From a virus, in IMG/VR virus record IMGVR_UViG_3300042402_007915, positions 62,001 to 126,000 of that record: DNA of 64,000 bases. One strand, written 5' to 3'. Below the pieces are notes generated by a model. It was not told where the DNA came from. It saw only the letters and a list, made by a program, of their open reading frames with translations, and did no database searches. Below are positions 36,156 to 43,553 of this stretch, piece by piece. Both the position numbers and the translations under genes were made by a program. Each line of letters starts with the position of its first letter. Position 1 is the stretch's first letter.

Positions 36156-36933
36156 AGGAAGACCTCCTGAGTTCAGCAGCTAGGGTTTTATTGGCAAGCT
36201 CTTGCTCTTGTGAAATAGATATCACTTCAGCAAGGTACTTAAGCTCTGCAGCTTTAGCGTCCTCAAAAGCATCATGGTCGGGTTGTATTTGATCCATGAA
36301 ATCCATAAGCCAATGATAGTTGACTAACTGATCAGAACAGTATTGAACAAAGTTCGTCTCATCACAGTTGCGAGCCACCATACTTTTGTCCAGGAAAGGA
36401 AACTCTCGCCGAGAAAAGTCTTCCCAGTAGTGATTGAAGTGAGCAGCATCAGCGAGTGCTGAAAATAGAACTCCAATTTTGTCCGGAGAAGGTCTTGGCA
36501 TGTGGTAGTATTTGTCTTTGTAAACAAAAGTGTACGTCGGAAAAGCTAATCTAACGCCATTGTTGGGAAGCATCTTTTTGATCGTAGAGACGAAAGGTAA
36601 ATTCAAAAAGAAAATCGGTGACAGGAAGACAATCCCACAAAGAGTCAAAACGAATGCATTCTGGAGCAATACGCTTACGAGAAAAAGAAAGAGCAGACTT
36701 GCTAGCCACAAGTCCAGACTTACGTAGAAGTAAAAAGCAAGCTGCTGAGAGCTAACGGGCAAATTGTTAGTTTTAGCGAAAGTATTGCTCCGAACCAAAA
36801 CGCGCACTTCTTTCTCAAAATGTGCCTTGGCTGGATGATTGTGGAGATTCTCATAAAGGGAGACAAGGTCTGCCTTAATCTTTAATTTCTGCTCAGTGGC
36901 CGATGAAGAGGTATTACCCTGGACGGTAGGCAT
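36145..36933 (-). CDS. Two-helix membrane protein inside the array
   Basis: 262 residues from the ATG at 36933 (MPTVQGNTSSS), which follows GGGGAGA; an upstream start at 36984 lacks a good ribosome site. About residues 83-130 form two membrane helices (WLASLLFLFLVSVLL, then ALTLCGIVF-like and SPIFFL). The rest is soluble and probably cytoplasmic: a charged N-terminus and a C-terminal helix rich in E/A/K. It lacks the family tag and is not related to its neighbours, yet is embedded between them with overlaps on both sides, which suggests a shared process at the membrane (inference). Confidence 0.7.
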   Translation of the reverse strand: MPTVQGNTSSSATEQKLKIKADLVSLYENLHNHPAKAHFEKEVRVLVRSNTFAKTNNLPVSSQQLAFYFYVSLDLWLASLLFLFLVSVLLQNAFVLTLCGIVFLSPIFFLNLPFVSTIKKMLPNNGVRLAFPTYTFVYKDKYYHMPRPSPDKIGVLFSALADAAHFNHYWEDFSRREFPFLDKSMVARNCDETNFVQYCSDQLVNYHWLMDFMDQIQPDHDAFEDAKAAELKYLAEVISISQEQELANKTLAAELRRSSFAS

Positions 36934-37369
36934 TACTGAACAGTCTCCCCTGAATTTTAGAATCTCTGATATCTTTAGAATCAAAAGTAATTATGGGGCA
37001 ATCACTCACAGCCACCCAATCCGCTACAAAGAAGAAGTTATCTTCGTAGAGTCGAAAGATCCGACTAACAAAACGAGAGTGTGAAGTATGGTCTCCAAGG
37101 TAAGCTGCAATGATTTCGGGCATCCAAAAGTCATAGTCCAAACACTCAGGTACAGCAGGAGCTAAGTCCCATCTACGGGAATAATTGTTCCAGCCCTTAC
37201 GGCGCAAGCCCTCTAGCTGCTGGCAACTTGAAATTCCATTAGCCCAAACAAGAGCACTCTCAATCCGAAGAGAAATTTCTTTCTGCTTATCCTGCGGAAC
37301 ATTAGGGACAGCGTAAATCGGGCCCCAAATATTCTCTCTCAAGGTCTCCAAATTAAGTTTCAGGGACAT
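36914..37369 (-). CDS. Tagged paralog family member 6 (diverged)
   Basis: 151 residues, ATG start in a TAATG overlap. Tag LKLNLETLRENIWG after two extra residues; central WANGISSCQQLEGLRRKG. The C-terminal block is changed: after FRLYEDNFFFVADW the sequence continues for another 35 residues without YxF. Counted in the family on the tag and central block. Function unknown. Confidence 0.7.
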   Translation of the reverse strand: MSLKLNLETLRENIWGPIYAVPNVPQDKQKEISLRIESALVWANGISSCQQLEGLRRKGWNNYSRRWDLAPAVPECLDYDFWMPEIIAAYLGDHTSHSRFVSRIFRLYEDNFFFVADWVAVSDCPIITFDSKDIRDSKIQGRLFSNAYRPG

Positions 37370-37794
37370 TACTGTAAGTCATCAAGAGTGTGACGTAGGA
37401 CGAATACAAGATTCTCATCTTCGTTGTAGATAAAGGTATAAAGTCTGACCTTGTTGGCATGGAGGAGAAGGTTGTAATTTCTCCGTAAGAATTCGGTAAA
37501 CCGCATCCTTTCTTCAAGGATCTTGCCGTCTTCGGTCTCTTGAAGAACTGCTTCTAAAATTTCCGACTCTTGAAAGGTATACACCTCTTGTACGGGAGAA
37601 GGTCTATCGTCAAGTAAAACAGATCGGCCCGCTTTGGTTAGTTTTTCTTGCTTTTCCAAAGCTAACTGTAAAGAAAGTTTGTTAAGTAAGACAATCGCTC
37701 TATCAATGGCAGATGCGTAGGTAACCTCTCCAGTCAAAGACGTCTCGGTCAGCTCCCAGATAGAGCTTCTTGGGGCTTCAAAACTTAACTTCAA
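37369..37794 (-). CDS. Tagged paralog family member 7
   Basis: 141 residues. TTG start at 37794, about 11 bases after GGAGG and overlapping the upstream gene by 17 bases. Tag LKLSFEAPRSSIWE; central LLNKLSLQLALEKQEKLTK; C-terminal NYNLLLHANKVRLYTFIYNE. No membrane or signal segment. Function unknown. Confidence 0.8.
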   Translation of the reverse strand: MKLSFEAPRSSIWELTETSLTGEVTYASAIDRAIVLLNKLSLQLALEKQEKLTKAGRSVLLDDRPSPVQEVYTFQESEILEAVLQETEDGKILEERMRFTEFLRRNYNLLLHANKVRLYTFIYNEDENLVFVLRHTLDDLQ

Positions 37795-38194
37795 AGTCGG
37801 CGCGCCTCCTCAAAAACAGAAAGAACTTATCGTACCTAATTACTTTGAAACAATAGACCTTGTAACTATGTATTGAGCTTAGATAGTACTCTCGGATTCT
37901 TTCAGGAACCCAAGAGTTAGCAAAGTTGTCCGAAGCAAGATTTGCGTCAAACACATCTTCTACGTTATCTGCTAGAAGGAAAGCGGTAACTATTGTATCT
38001 GCGTTCTTGTCATCTTCAGGGGGAGACCCAATGTCTGGATTCATTATTTGTCTGCCTCTAGCTTCGGCTTCGTAAACGCAGATTTTGTTTAGCTCTTCAA
38101 GAACAGGGTCTGCAAACTCAGGGGGCAAACGCTGCTGAGACATTTCCAACGCGTCCCAAACCCCTCCCTTTGCTGACTCAAGATTAAGTTTCAC
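37778..38194 (-). CDS. Tagged paralog family member 8
   Basis: 138 residues. GTG start at 38194 sharing its first base with the upstream TAG. Tag KLNLESAKGGVWD; central ELNKICVYEAEARGRQ; then NVEDVFDANLAS and C-terminal YYLSSIHSYKVYCFKVIRYD. The final 17 bases overlap the next gene. Function unknown. Confidence 0.8.
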   Translation of the reverse strand: MKLNLESAKGGVWDALEMSQQRLPPEFADPVLEELNKICVYEAEARGRQIMNPDIGSPPEDDKNADTIVTAFLLADNVEDVFDANLASDNFANSWVPERIREYYLSSIHSYKVYCFKVIRYDKFFLFLRRRADFEVKF

Positions 38195-38559
38195 TAGCGA
38201 GGCTTACCGAGTGAGTAATAGATCTTGCCGTCTCGCTCAAAGAAGTGCCAACGGGTAGAATAAGTGTAGAGGTTGGATATTCTATCTCTAATCTGAGCAT
38301 CCTTCTCTTTCGAGTCCTTGCCTCCAAAAAAAGCATCCCAAGCAAACTCCAAATCACAAAAGGCAGCTCCTAAAAGCTCGGGATCTCTGACCGAAGGCGA
38401 AGTCTTTGTTGTCCTATGTAGGAAATAGAACTCTGAGAGATTGTTAAACCAAGTAAGAAGACGCGACAAGTTTTCAGGGCTTTTTTCATATTTGGAATCA
38501 AAAGCTTCAGGAGCAGTACCCCAAACACTACTTCTCTCAAGGTCAAGATTGAGTTTCAT
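38194..38559 (-). CDS. Tagged paralog family member 9 (short)
   Basis: 121 residues, ATG start in an ATGA overlap. Tag KLNLDLERSSVWG; central WFNNLSEFYFLHRTTKT; LEFAWDAFFGGKD; C-terminal NLYTYSTRWHFFERDGKIYY. About 20 residues shorter than the subgroup of members 2-4, the loss lying between the central and C-terminal blocks. Function unknown. Confidence 0.75.
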   Translation of the reverse strand: MKLNLDLERSSVWGTAPEAFDSKYEKSPENLSRLLTWFNNLSEFYFLHRTTKTSPSVRDPELLGAAFCDLEFAWDAFFGGKDSKEKDAQIRDRISNLYTYSTRWHFFERDGKIYYSLGKPR

Positions 38560-38921
38560 CGATCATGCCTGTAGGCAGTAAATCCTGAACTCGTCCGCCT
38601 TGCCGTATAAAGTTTGACTTGATGTCTATGCACAGAATGGCAATAAAGCTCTTGAATCTTATGAAATAGGCGTAAATCATCTTTCCCGTCAAAGGCGGCA
38701 AGAACCTCTGCTGTGGTAAAGCTGTCTCTCATCAAACTAGGATAGGGCCGCGCATCAATTGCGACGTTCAACTCGGCGGCTCTTTTTTGAGCAAGCGTAT
38801 AAAGTAGGCCGTTAAGATAGACAAGGAGTTCAACACTCTTTTGTTGTTCTTGCTCTTGTGGAGTGAGCTCAGGCAAAGTATGCCAAATAGAAGATGGTTC
38901 CCCAGTCAAATTAAGTTTCAA
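38556..38921 (-). CDS. Tagged paralog family member 10
   Basis: 121 residues from a TTG at 38921. The frame runs open to 39191, but the family tag LKLNLTGEPSSIWH and the length of its neighbours place the start here. It overlaps the upstream gene by 11 bases. Central YLNGLLYTLAQKRAAELN; C-terminal LYCHSVHRHQVKLYTARR. Function unknown. Confidence 0.75.
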   Translation of the reverse strand: MKLNLTGEPSSIWHTLPELTPQEQEQQKSVELLVYLNGLLYTLAQKRAAELNVAIDARPYPSLMRDSFTTAEVLAAFDGKDDLRLFHKIQELYCHSVHRHQVKLYTARRTSSGFTAYRHDR

Positions 38922-39324
38922 AACTACAAGCCCACTGCCTAAAGATACGGAATTCATTCTCAGCTTCTTCAAAGACGTAAAGGTATACCTTTTCTCTGTG
39001 AACACTCGAAAGATACAAGTTCCGAATCGAAAGGATAAAACCATCCAAGGCTTCAAGGCGAAGATCTGCATCCGGAGAGGTTGATAAGTTGGCTTGTAAA
39101 GTTTCAAAAATAGATAGAATTGTATCCTTATCCCAACTGTCGATTTGGATACGAGGCTCTGTTTCATAATTGATAGAAATCTGCAACTCATCCGATCTGC
39201 GAGCAGCTTCCCCTAAGGAGAGATTATTCAAAAACTCAAGAATACTAGGAAACTCAGAGTTGGTAGAATGTGTCCTTGAAACATCCCACATAGTGGTAGG
39301 CTCTCCTTCTAGATTGAGCTTCAT
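38911..39324 (-). CDS. Tagged paralog family member 11
   Basis: 137 residues, ATG start in an ATGA overlap. Tag KLNLEGEPTTMWD; central FLNNLSLGEAARRSDELQ; C-terminal LYLSSVHREKVYLYVFEEAE. With members 10, 12 and 13 it shares the SxH...VxLY form of the last block and an ExEPxI-type middle (YETEPRIQI). Function unknown. Confidence 0.8.
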   Translation of the reverse strand: MKLNLEGEPTTMWDVSRTHSTNSEFPSILEFLNNLSLGEAARRSDELQISINYETEPRIQIDSWDKDTILSIFETLQANLSTSPDADLRLEALDGFILSIRNLYLSSVHREKVYLYVFEEAENEFRIFRQWACSFET

Positions 39325-39725
39325 TTCTCTTGTCTCCCCATGTCTAAAGATGTTTGTGTTTTCTCTCGAAAAGTATAGAGCTGTACCTCGTGGAAATGGT
39401 TTGCAGATCCATATCTTAGCCTAATCATTTCACGGAGCTGTTGATAGTGATTCCAATCTGCCAAAGTAACATCACCGACTTCAGTGGAGCCATAGGTATA
39501 AGCGCCTAAGGCCTGTGAAAGGGGCAGCTCCCTAACTGAAACAAAAGGCTCTGTCTGAAAATTGATATTCACTCCTAAACGGTTAGCTCTAAGATGGGCT
39601 TCGTCTAGAGACAATTGGTTCAAGAAAGTAATAAGCCTAGAGTGAGGAGTTTCCGGAGTCTGTGTAGTTGGTACATTCCAAAAAGAGGAGAGCTTCCCTT
39701 CAGCGGGAATAATAATGTGTACCAC
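39321..39725 (-). CDS. Tagged paralog family member 12 (altered tag)
   Basis: 134 residues from a GTG at 39725, preceded by GAGGCAGGAAGG; an ATG at 39767 is an alternative that would add 14 residues. The tag is altered to VHIIIPAEGKLSSFWN, keeping only the S-S-x-W end. Central FLNQLSLDEAHLRANRLG and C-terminal RYGSANHFHEVQLYTF are typical. QTEPFVSV parallels YETEPRIQI of member 11. Function unknown. Confidence 0.7.
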   Translation of the reverse strand: MVHIIIPAEGKLSSFWNVPTTQTPETPHSRLITFLNQLSLDEAHLRANRLGVNINFQTEPFVSVRELPLSQALGAYTYGSTEVGDVTLADWNHYQQLREMIRLRYGSANHFHEVQLYTFREKTQTSLDMGRQEK

Positions 39726-40089
39726 GCCTTCCTGCCTCGATATAATTACCGGAGACCCTAAAGACATAAGGCTTCACTCCATTGTCATGAATCGAATTGA
39801 GATACCAACTTCTTATCCTAGCGACAATATTTGTATAGGATCGAGAAGTCTGACTTTCATCCTCATAGGCTAAAAGAACGTCGCTGCGTAAAATCCCTGC
39901 AACCCAAAATGGATCAGAAGGCAGACACTCTAGTCCGCTACCTAACTGTGCAGCTCTTTCGGCTGCTAACCTGTAAGAAAGAAGACAAAGAAATTTCAGA
40001 AGCTGGTCTTCTTCATCTGATTCAGCAACGACCTGAGGTGAGGGTGCATCCCAAATGGTAGAACGTGGGGATTCAAGATTCAGTTTCAC
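39700..40089 (-). CDS. Tagged paralog family member 13
   Basis: 129 residues. GTG at 40089 overlaps the upstream stop as GTGA and follows GAGGA; the frame is open to 40140 but the tag VKLNLESPRSTIWD marks the start. Central FLCLLSYRLAAERAAQLG; C-terminal WYLNSIHDNGVKPYVFRV. First member of the contiguous array in transcription order. Function unknown. Confidence 0.8.
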   Translation of the reverse strand: MKLNLESPRSTIWDAPSPQVVAESDEEDQLLKFLCLLSYRLAAERAAQLGSGLECLPSDPFWVAGILRSDVLLAYEDESQTSRSYTNIVARIRSWYLNSIHDNGVKPYVFRVSGNYIEAGRRGTHYYSR

Positions 40090-40364
40090 TTCGGTCCTCG
40101 AGTGATGTAAATTGGTGGCCTGCCCGGGCCTCCTGGCCACCAGCTTCCAGGATAGCTTGTTTCAGGCTTAAGCTTACTTGCGGCGACGCAAACGTAAACA
40201 AGAGCTGACAATAAGAACAGGCCTAAGCCCACTTCAGCCCACGTATTATCTTTGGGCTGTATCGGTTCGTGATACAGATTGCACACATGCGCATGATAAT
40301 TGTGCCCGTGAGATTGGGTTGAAATACGACTAGTAGTGTAGTGCAAATGATTAGGAGAGCTCAT
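40086..40364 (-). CDS. Small single-helix membrane protein, His-rich N-terminus
   Basis: 92 residues from the ATG at 40364 (MSSPNHLHYTTSR), after AGAGGAAG. The first 45 residues hold seven histidines, including HGHNYHAH; one membrane helix follows (VGLGLFLLSALVYVCVAA, about 52-69), then a Pro/Gly-rich tail (WWPGGPGRPP). The histidines might bind metal. It precedes the tagged array and is translationally coupled to member 13 by GTGA. Confidence 0.65.
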   Translation of the reverse strand: MSSPNHLHYTTSRISTQSHGHNYHAHVCNLYHEPIQPKDNTWAEVGLGLFLLSALVYVCVAASKLKPETSYPGSWWPGGPGRPPIYITRGPK

Positions 40365-40572
40365 TTGACTTCCTCTTCTTTCTACGCGCTTTGCGGTTGA
40401 AAATAGGAGGAGGCTTGCGAACCGAGTAGCTACACAGATCTTCAAATAGTTCTGGATGGATCAGCACTGTATCAATGAAGAATGGTGTCGCAAGGGTCTC
40501 ACGGCACCACTCTCCAAATTCGGCCCTACTCTTCGGAATCGATATCGTCAAGGAAGATTGTTTCTTCTCCAT
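40351..40572 (-). CDS. Small basic protein, unknown
   Basis: 73 residues if started at the ATG at 40572 (MEKKQSSLTISIP). The end KARRKKRKSNELS is strongly basic and could bind nucleic acid. The gene overlaps the upstream one by 47 bases and has only a weak ribosome site, so a later start is possible. No family recognised. Confidence 0.45.
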   Translation of the reverse strand: MEKKQSSLTISIPKSRAEFGEWCRETLATPFFIDTVLIHPELFEDLCSYSVRKPPPIFNRKARRKKRKSNELS

Positions 40573-40825
40573 TCCAGATCCAGCTTCCAGAAACGGTGAG
40601 GCCATCATACTCCCCAATAGGCTCGCAGTACTCCTGCTCTTCAGGGTCCTCGGGCATAACGCCTTGATATACAAACGCTACCGGAAACTGACCTTCAATA
40701 CAGACGAACGAAACCCAGAAGGGCTCATCACCAGATACCGTAAAACTATGGGGAGTCATATGGAGAGGTTTGGTAGTTCCATCTTCATCGTCTCCAAACT
40801 CAGTAAACACTTCGCACTTGATCAT
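40526..40825 (-). CDS. Small acidic protein, unknown
   Basis: 99 residues from the ATG at 40825 (MIKCEVFTEFGDDEDG) after AAGGAG; the longer frame to 40906 would run into the upstream gene. Very acidic, with beta-type spacing (FTVSGDEPFWVSFVC; LTVSGSWIWNGEETIF). Strong negative charge could mimic DNA, as some phage anti-restriction proteins do, but nothing specific supports that. Confidence 0.6.
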   Translation of the reverse strand: MIKCEVFTEFGDDEDGTTKPLHMTPHSFTVSGDEPFWVSFVCIEGQFPVAFVYQGVMPEDPEEQEYCEPIGEYDGLTVSGSWIWNGEETIFLDDIDSEE

Positions 40826-40848
40826 GTTAGCTCCTTCTCTTGGTCCTC

Positions 40849-41511
40849 TTAGGATCCGGCAAGACGTCCAGGGAAATAGATACGAATAGAGGCTTCGTCG
40901 AACCAATCGCCAAAGCTAGTAAAGAAATCATCGCTTTCTATTTTGGCAATTATTGGTACGAATAGTTTAACGGGAGTAGGTCCGTTAGATAGGCCGCCAA
41001 GACTAGGAGGAGGGGGAGACGAATAAATTGTCTTGATCTTTCGAGGATTACTCTTAGCGGAAGTAGTCTCTCGCTCTACAGTAAACAATGCAGAAGCAGA
41101 AAGAAAAACGCCTTCATTCTTCTGTACGATTTCTACGTTTGTAATCTGTGATAAATCATTTAAGGACGAAATGCGTCTCTCATCGGTTGGGATTTCAACA
41201 TAGGGATTGATAAACGGTTCTATATCTAACCCCCAAGAAGCCACATTGCGTTCTGCATCGTAGGCTAGGTAAGGGAAATCATTGAGACAAGTTTCGGAGA
41301 AGCACTCAAAGTTGCTGACATCTTTGAGTACGTCTGCTTCAACAACCTCTAAAGCCTCGTTTAGAAACCGCGTCAAATATTCTTCGTCAACAAGCCAAAA
41401 GATATAACCTTCGTACGTCATGGTATTTGTTTCCGGACCATCTTCCAACGGAGAGTAATAACGCTTATCACAGTAAATCTGGAAGTTAGGGGCAGAACTT
41501 CTCTTTCCCAT
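40849..41511 (-). CDS. Hypothetical protein, accessory region
   Basis: 220 residues, ATG in a TAATG overlap. Mixed alpha/beta with a Pro-rich linker (YSSPPPPSLGG, about 165-176) separating an N-terminal domain from a short C-terminal beta domain. No signal or membrane segment. It shares the general layout of the next genes (charged N-terminal helix, then strands) but no clear motif. Unknown function. Confidence 0.6.
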   Translation of the reverse strand: MGKRSSAPNFQIYCDKRYYSPLEDGPETNTMTYEGYIFWLVDEEYLTRFLNEALEVVEADVLKDVSNFECFSETCLNDFPYLAYDAERNVASWGLDIEPFINPYVEIPTDERRISSLNDLSQITNVEIVQKNEGVFLSASALFTVERETTSAKSNPRKIKTIYSSPPPPSLGGLSNGPTPVKLFVPIIAKIESDDFFTSFGDWFDEASIRIYFPGRLAGS

Positions 41512-42158
41512 TAGCCTCTTCTCTTGGGGAAGTTCGATTCCAATTGACCTGGAACATATAAATAGGCGTCACTCAGTCTATTACACATGCTATGGCGGTA
41601 AAGCAGGGCTCGCCTAATGGTGATAGAAACAGGATCTGGTAGGTGCACCTTCTGCTCGCCATGATAAACCAAATTGTCAACAGTAACTGTTGTCTTCTCG
41701 ATCCGATATCCGGGACAAGTAGTCTTAGCAACAAGACTCAACACCAAATTACCAGCAGAGCTGTATTGGTCTTCTAGGTCAATCTCGATACTTTTGAAAT
41801 CTCTAGAAAGCTCTTTGAAAGGAAGAAAGTCGCAGGCTTGACTTACCATGACTTTAAGATCTTTTTGACAGAATTTATCGACTAGATGAGCAGACATATA
41901 GAAAGAATCTTTGGCATCCGAGTGACCTCTGTAAACGAAAGAACCCAATTCCTTTTCCTCAGCTTCAGAGACTGGAAGCAGATTTGGGTATCGAGATTCA
42001 ATAAGGCTCTTCAATTCTTGGAGGAATTCTTTCTCACGACTCATCTCCAGGATGAAAAGCCTGTAATCAGAAATGCGTTTTGAACTACCTAAATCCCTAG
42101 ACAGAAACAAACTCATATCAAGGTTAAGGGCGCAAAGGCCTCTACTCGAAACACCCAT
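41511..42158 (-). CDS. Hypothetical protein, possible second paralog family
   Basis: 215 residues, start MGVSSRGLCALNLDMSL. The element ALNLDMSLF has a faint likeness to the KLNLE tag but lacks the W. The late part VTVDNLVYHGEQKV followed by SITIRRALLYR resembles KTIDGIVYSAEDAV in the next upstream gene and TITLNGKVFYSPSTV at 44639-45331, so these may be old duplicates. Function unknown. Confidence 0.6.
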   Translation of the reverse strand: MGVSSRGLCALNLDMSLFLSRDLGSSKRISDYRLFILEMSREKEFLQELKSLIESRYPNLLPVSEAEEKELGSFVYRGHSDAKDSFYMSAHLVDKFCQKDLKVMVSQACDFLPFKELSRDFKSIEIDLEDQYSSAGNLVLSLVAKTTCPGYRIEKTTVTVDNLVYHGEQKVHLPDPVSITIRRALLYRHSMCNRLSDAYLYVPGQLESNFPKRRG

Positions 42159-42163
42159 GTAAG

Positions 42164-42691
42164 TCAGAACCTTCCATGCATCATATCGACGCTGTTAGCA
42201 CGAGAAAGAGTGGGAGCGTCTTGTACACGGTACATCCAATATGTGAACTTAAGTGTGGCTTGGTACCTAGTTCTAACGGCATCTTCTGCCGAGTATACAA
42301 TTCCGTCAATTGTCTTCTTGGGGCGAGAAGAGTGTTCGATTTCTGTATCCAAGTAGCCTTGAAGGAAGTAAGAAAACTGGTTTGGAGGGCATAGTGTAAT
42401 AGAAAAATCCCTAACCATGTCGTTATGTTTTAGTACAAATATAAATCTTTTTTCATCGCTAGAAAGAGCTTCAGAGCTTAAGCTACTAGGCGAATCTATT
42501 TGCCAAGTTTTATTTGGCAAAGAGATTGTTCTGTTCGTAAAGAGAGGGAAGGCTCCCTTTTCTGTTCTTTCCTTAACTTCCGTAATAAGGTCTGCGTTGA
42601 ATTGCTCAAGGTTATATTTTTCAGGATCAAATAGAAGTGGAGTTGGTGCTCTAAAGACTTCTGGGTTTAAGGTTACGCTAAGGACGCCCAT
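42164..42691 (-). CDS. Hypothetical protein, possible second paralog family
   Basis: 175 residues, start MGVLSVTLNPEVFRAP. A helical part (NLEQFNADLITEVKERTEKG) comes first, then strands including RFIFVLKHNDMVRDFSI and KTIDGIVYSAEDAVRTRY. The last element corresponds in position and form to genes 41511-42158 and 44639-45331. No membrane segment. Function unknown. Confidence 0.6.
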   Translation of the reverse strand: MGVLSVTLNPEVFRAPTPLLFDPEKYNLEQFNADLITEVKERTEKGAFPLFTNRTISLPNKTWQIDSPSSLSSEALSSDEKRFIFVLKHNDMVRDFSITLCPPNQFSYFLQGYLDTEIEHSSRPKKTIDGIVYSAEDAVRTRYQATLKFTYWMYRVQDAPTLSRANSVDMMHGRF

Positions 42692-42701
42692 TCTTTACTG
42701 C

Positions 42702-43553
42702 CTAAAAGATGTATCGTATTGTCTTCGGGTCGAAGAACTCTGAATAGACTTTGGTGAAGTCAGCAATGTACTGACGCTTCAAAGACCACTTATACCTGAT
42801 GTTGTCTGGGGCGTACTCCGAATCCTTTTCCTCCTGGATGTCTGGTTTCCACAGCAAAGCACGAACGTCTTCAGAGTTCCGTTCGTGTTGGTGTTTGTTG
42901 TGCGTGAGGAAGATACATTCACATTGGGTTTTGATTCCGGCCACAGAGACTTGCCTGAACAAGTCTCTGTAGTGGTCAAGCCAGCCTGGTTCAACAATGA
43001 TCGGGCTGTAGTTAATGTGGACTTCCATGTGTTGGCTTAAGGGAAGGATAGTCTGAATACGTTTGGCAATAGGGTCTGTGCCTAGCTCCAGTACGTCAGA
43101 ATAGGCCTGAGGCATTAGGCTTACCCTGAGTCGATGCCTTTCTGGGGCGAGCTCATAAGCTTCAGGATTGAACCTGGAGGGATACTTAGTAGCGAAGGTG
43201 CTCTTGAGGTCTGCACTGGCATTGAAGAACTGAAATACTGGACGCCAATCATACAACCGAGACATGAGAGGAACGTCCGTACTGCAGCCAATATCAATAG
43301 TGTAATACTTTGGATCTACTTGATTAGGTATCTTGGCTAGAGGCTGTGTATCGCGCCACCTCTTTATGCTCTCAAGGATCTGTTCTACATTCTCATTGAA
43401 ATAAACCTTATCAAAGTTATACCGACCAACATAGCAATAAGACCGCATGCAGCCGCCAAGACACCCATAAATGAAGTTGGGTGAGATGGCGTCTGAGCTG
43501 CGGCCGTTATCCCTAGTAGTTAGAGTCTTTGTCTTTTGATGGATTAATTTCAT
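42702..43553 (-). CDS. Radical SAM enzyme of the spore photoproduct lyase family
   Basis: 283 residues. A cysteine cluster at C31, C35 and C40 (YGCLGGCMRSYCYVGRYN) would hold a [4Fe-4S] cluster and SAM. Downstream the family pattern is clear: IGCSTDVPLM and FFNASADLKSTFATK (the S/T-K strand), HINYSPIIVEPGWLDHYRDLF (given here as the SPII...GW...Y..LF element), CIFLTHNKHQ, and near the C-terminus IRYKW, which parallels the RxKWGRY of spore photoproduct lyase. That enzyme repairs a thymine photoproduct in DNA. Cysteine spacing is CX3CX4C instead of CX3CX2C. Start overlaps the upstream gene by 41 bases. Substrate in a phage is unknown; DNA lesion repair is the obvious guess. Confidence 0.75.
   Translation of the reverse strand: MKLIHQKTKTLTTRDNGRSSDAISPNFIYGCLGGCMRSYCYVGRYNFDKVYFNENVEQILESIKRWRDTQPLAKIPNQVDPKYYTIDIGCSTDVPLMSRLYDWRPVFQFFNASADLKSTFATKYPSRFNPEAYELAPERHRLRVSLMPQAYSDVLELGTDPIAKRIQTILPLSQHMEVHINYSPIIVEPGWLDHYRDLFRQVSVAGIKTQCECIFLTHNKHQHERNSEDVRALLWKPDIQEEKDSEYAPDNIRYKWSLKRQYIADFTKVYSEFFDPKTIRYIF

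Larger units (their letters stand above)
34033..40089 (-). repeat. Tandem array of tagged paralogous genes
   Basis: Thirteen minus-strand genes in 6 kb share an N-terminal tag near M-K-L-N-L-E-x-x-R-S-S-I-W-D, a central block near F-L-N-x-L-S-L-x-L-A-x-E and a C-terminal block near Y-x-x-S-x-H-x-x-x-V-x-L-Y-x-F. One gene at 39321-39725 keeps only the W part of the tag. A single unrelated membrane-protein gene interrupts the array (36145-36933). DNA similarity between copies is low, so the duplications are old. A further copy lies at 47617-48240. Confidence 0.85.

Noticed and set aside
38922-39191. N-terminal extension of array member 10
   Set aside because: It lies within the coding sequence of member 11 and lacks the family pattern; the tag begins at the TTG at 38921.
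40526-40825. DNA-mimic anti-restriction protein
   Set aside because: Acidity alone is not evidence; no Ocr/ArdA-like pattern was recognised.
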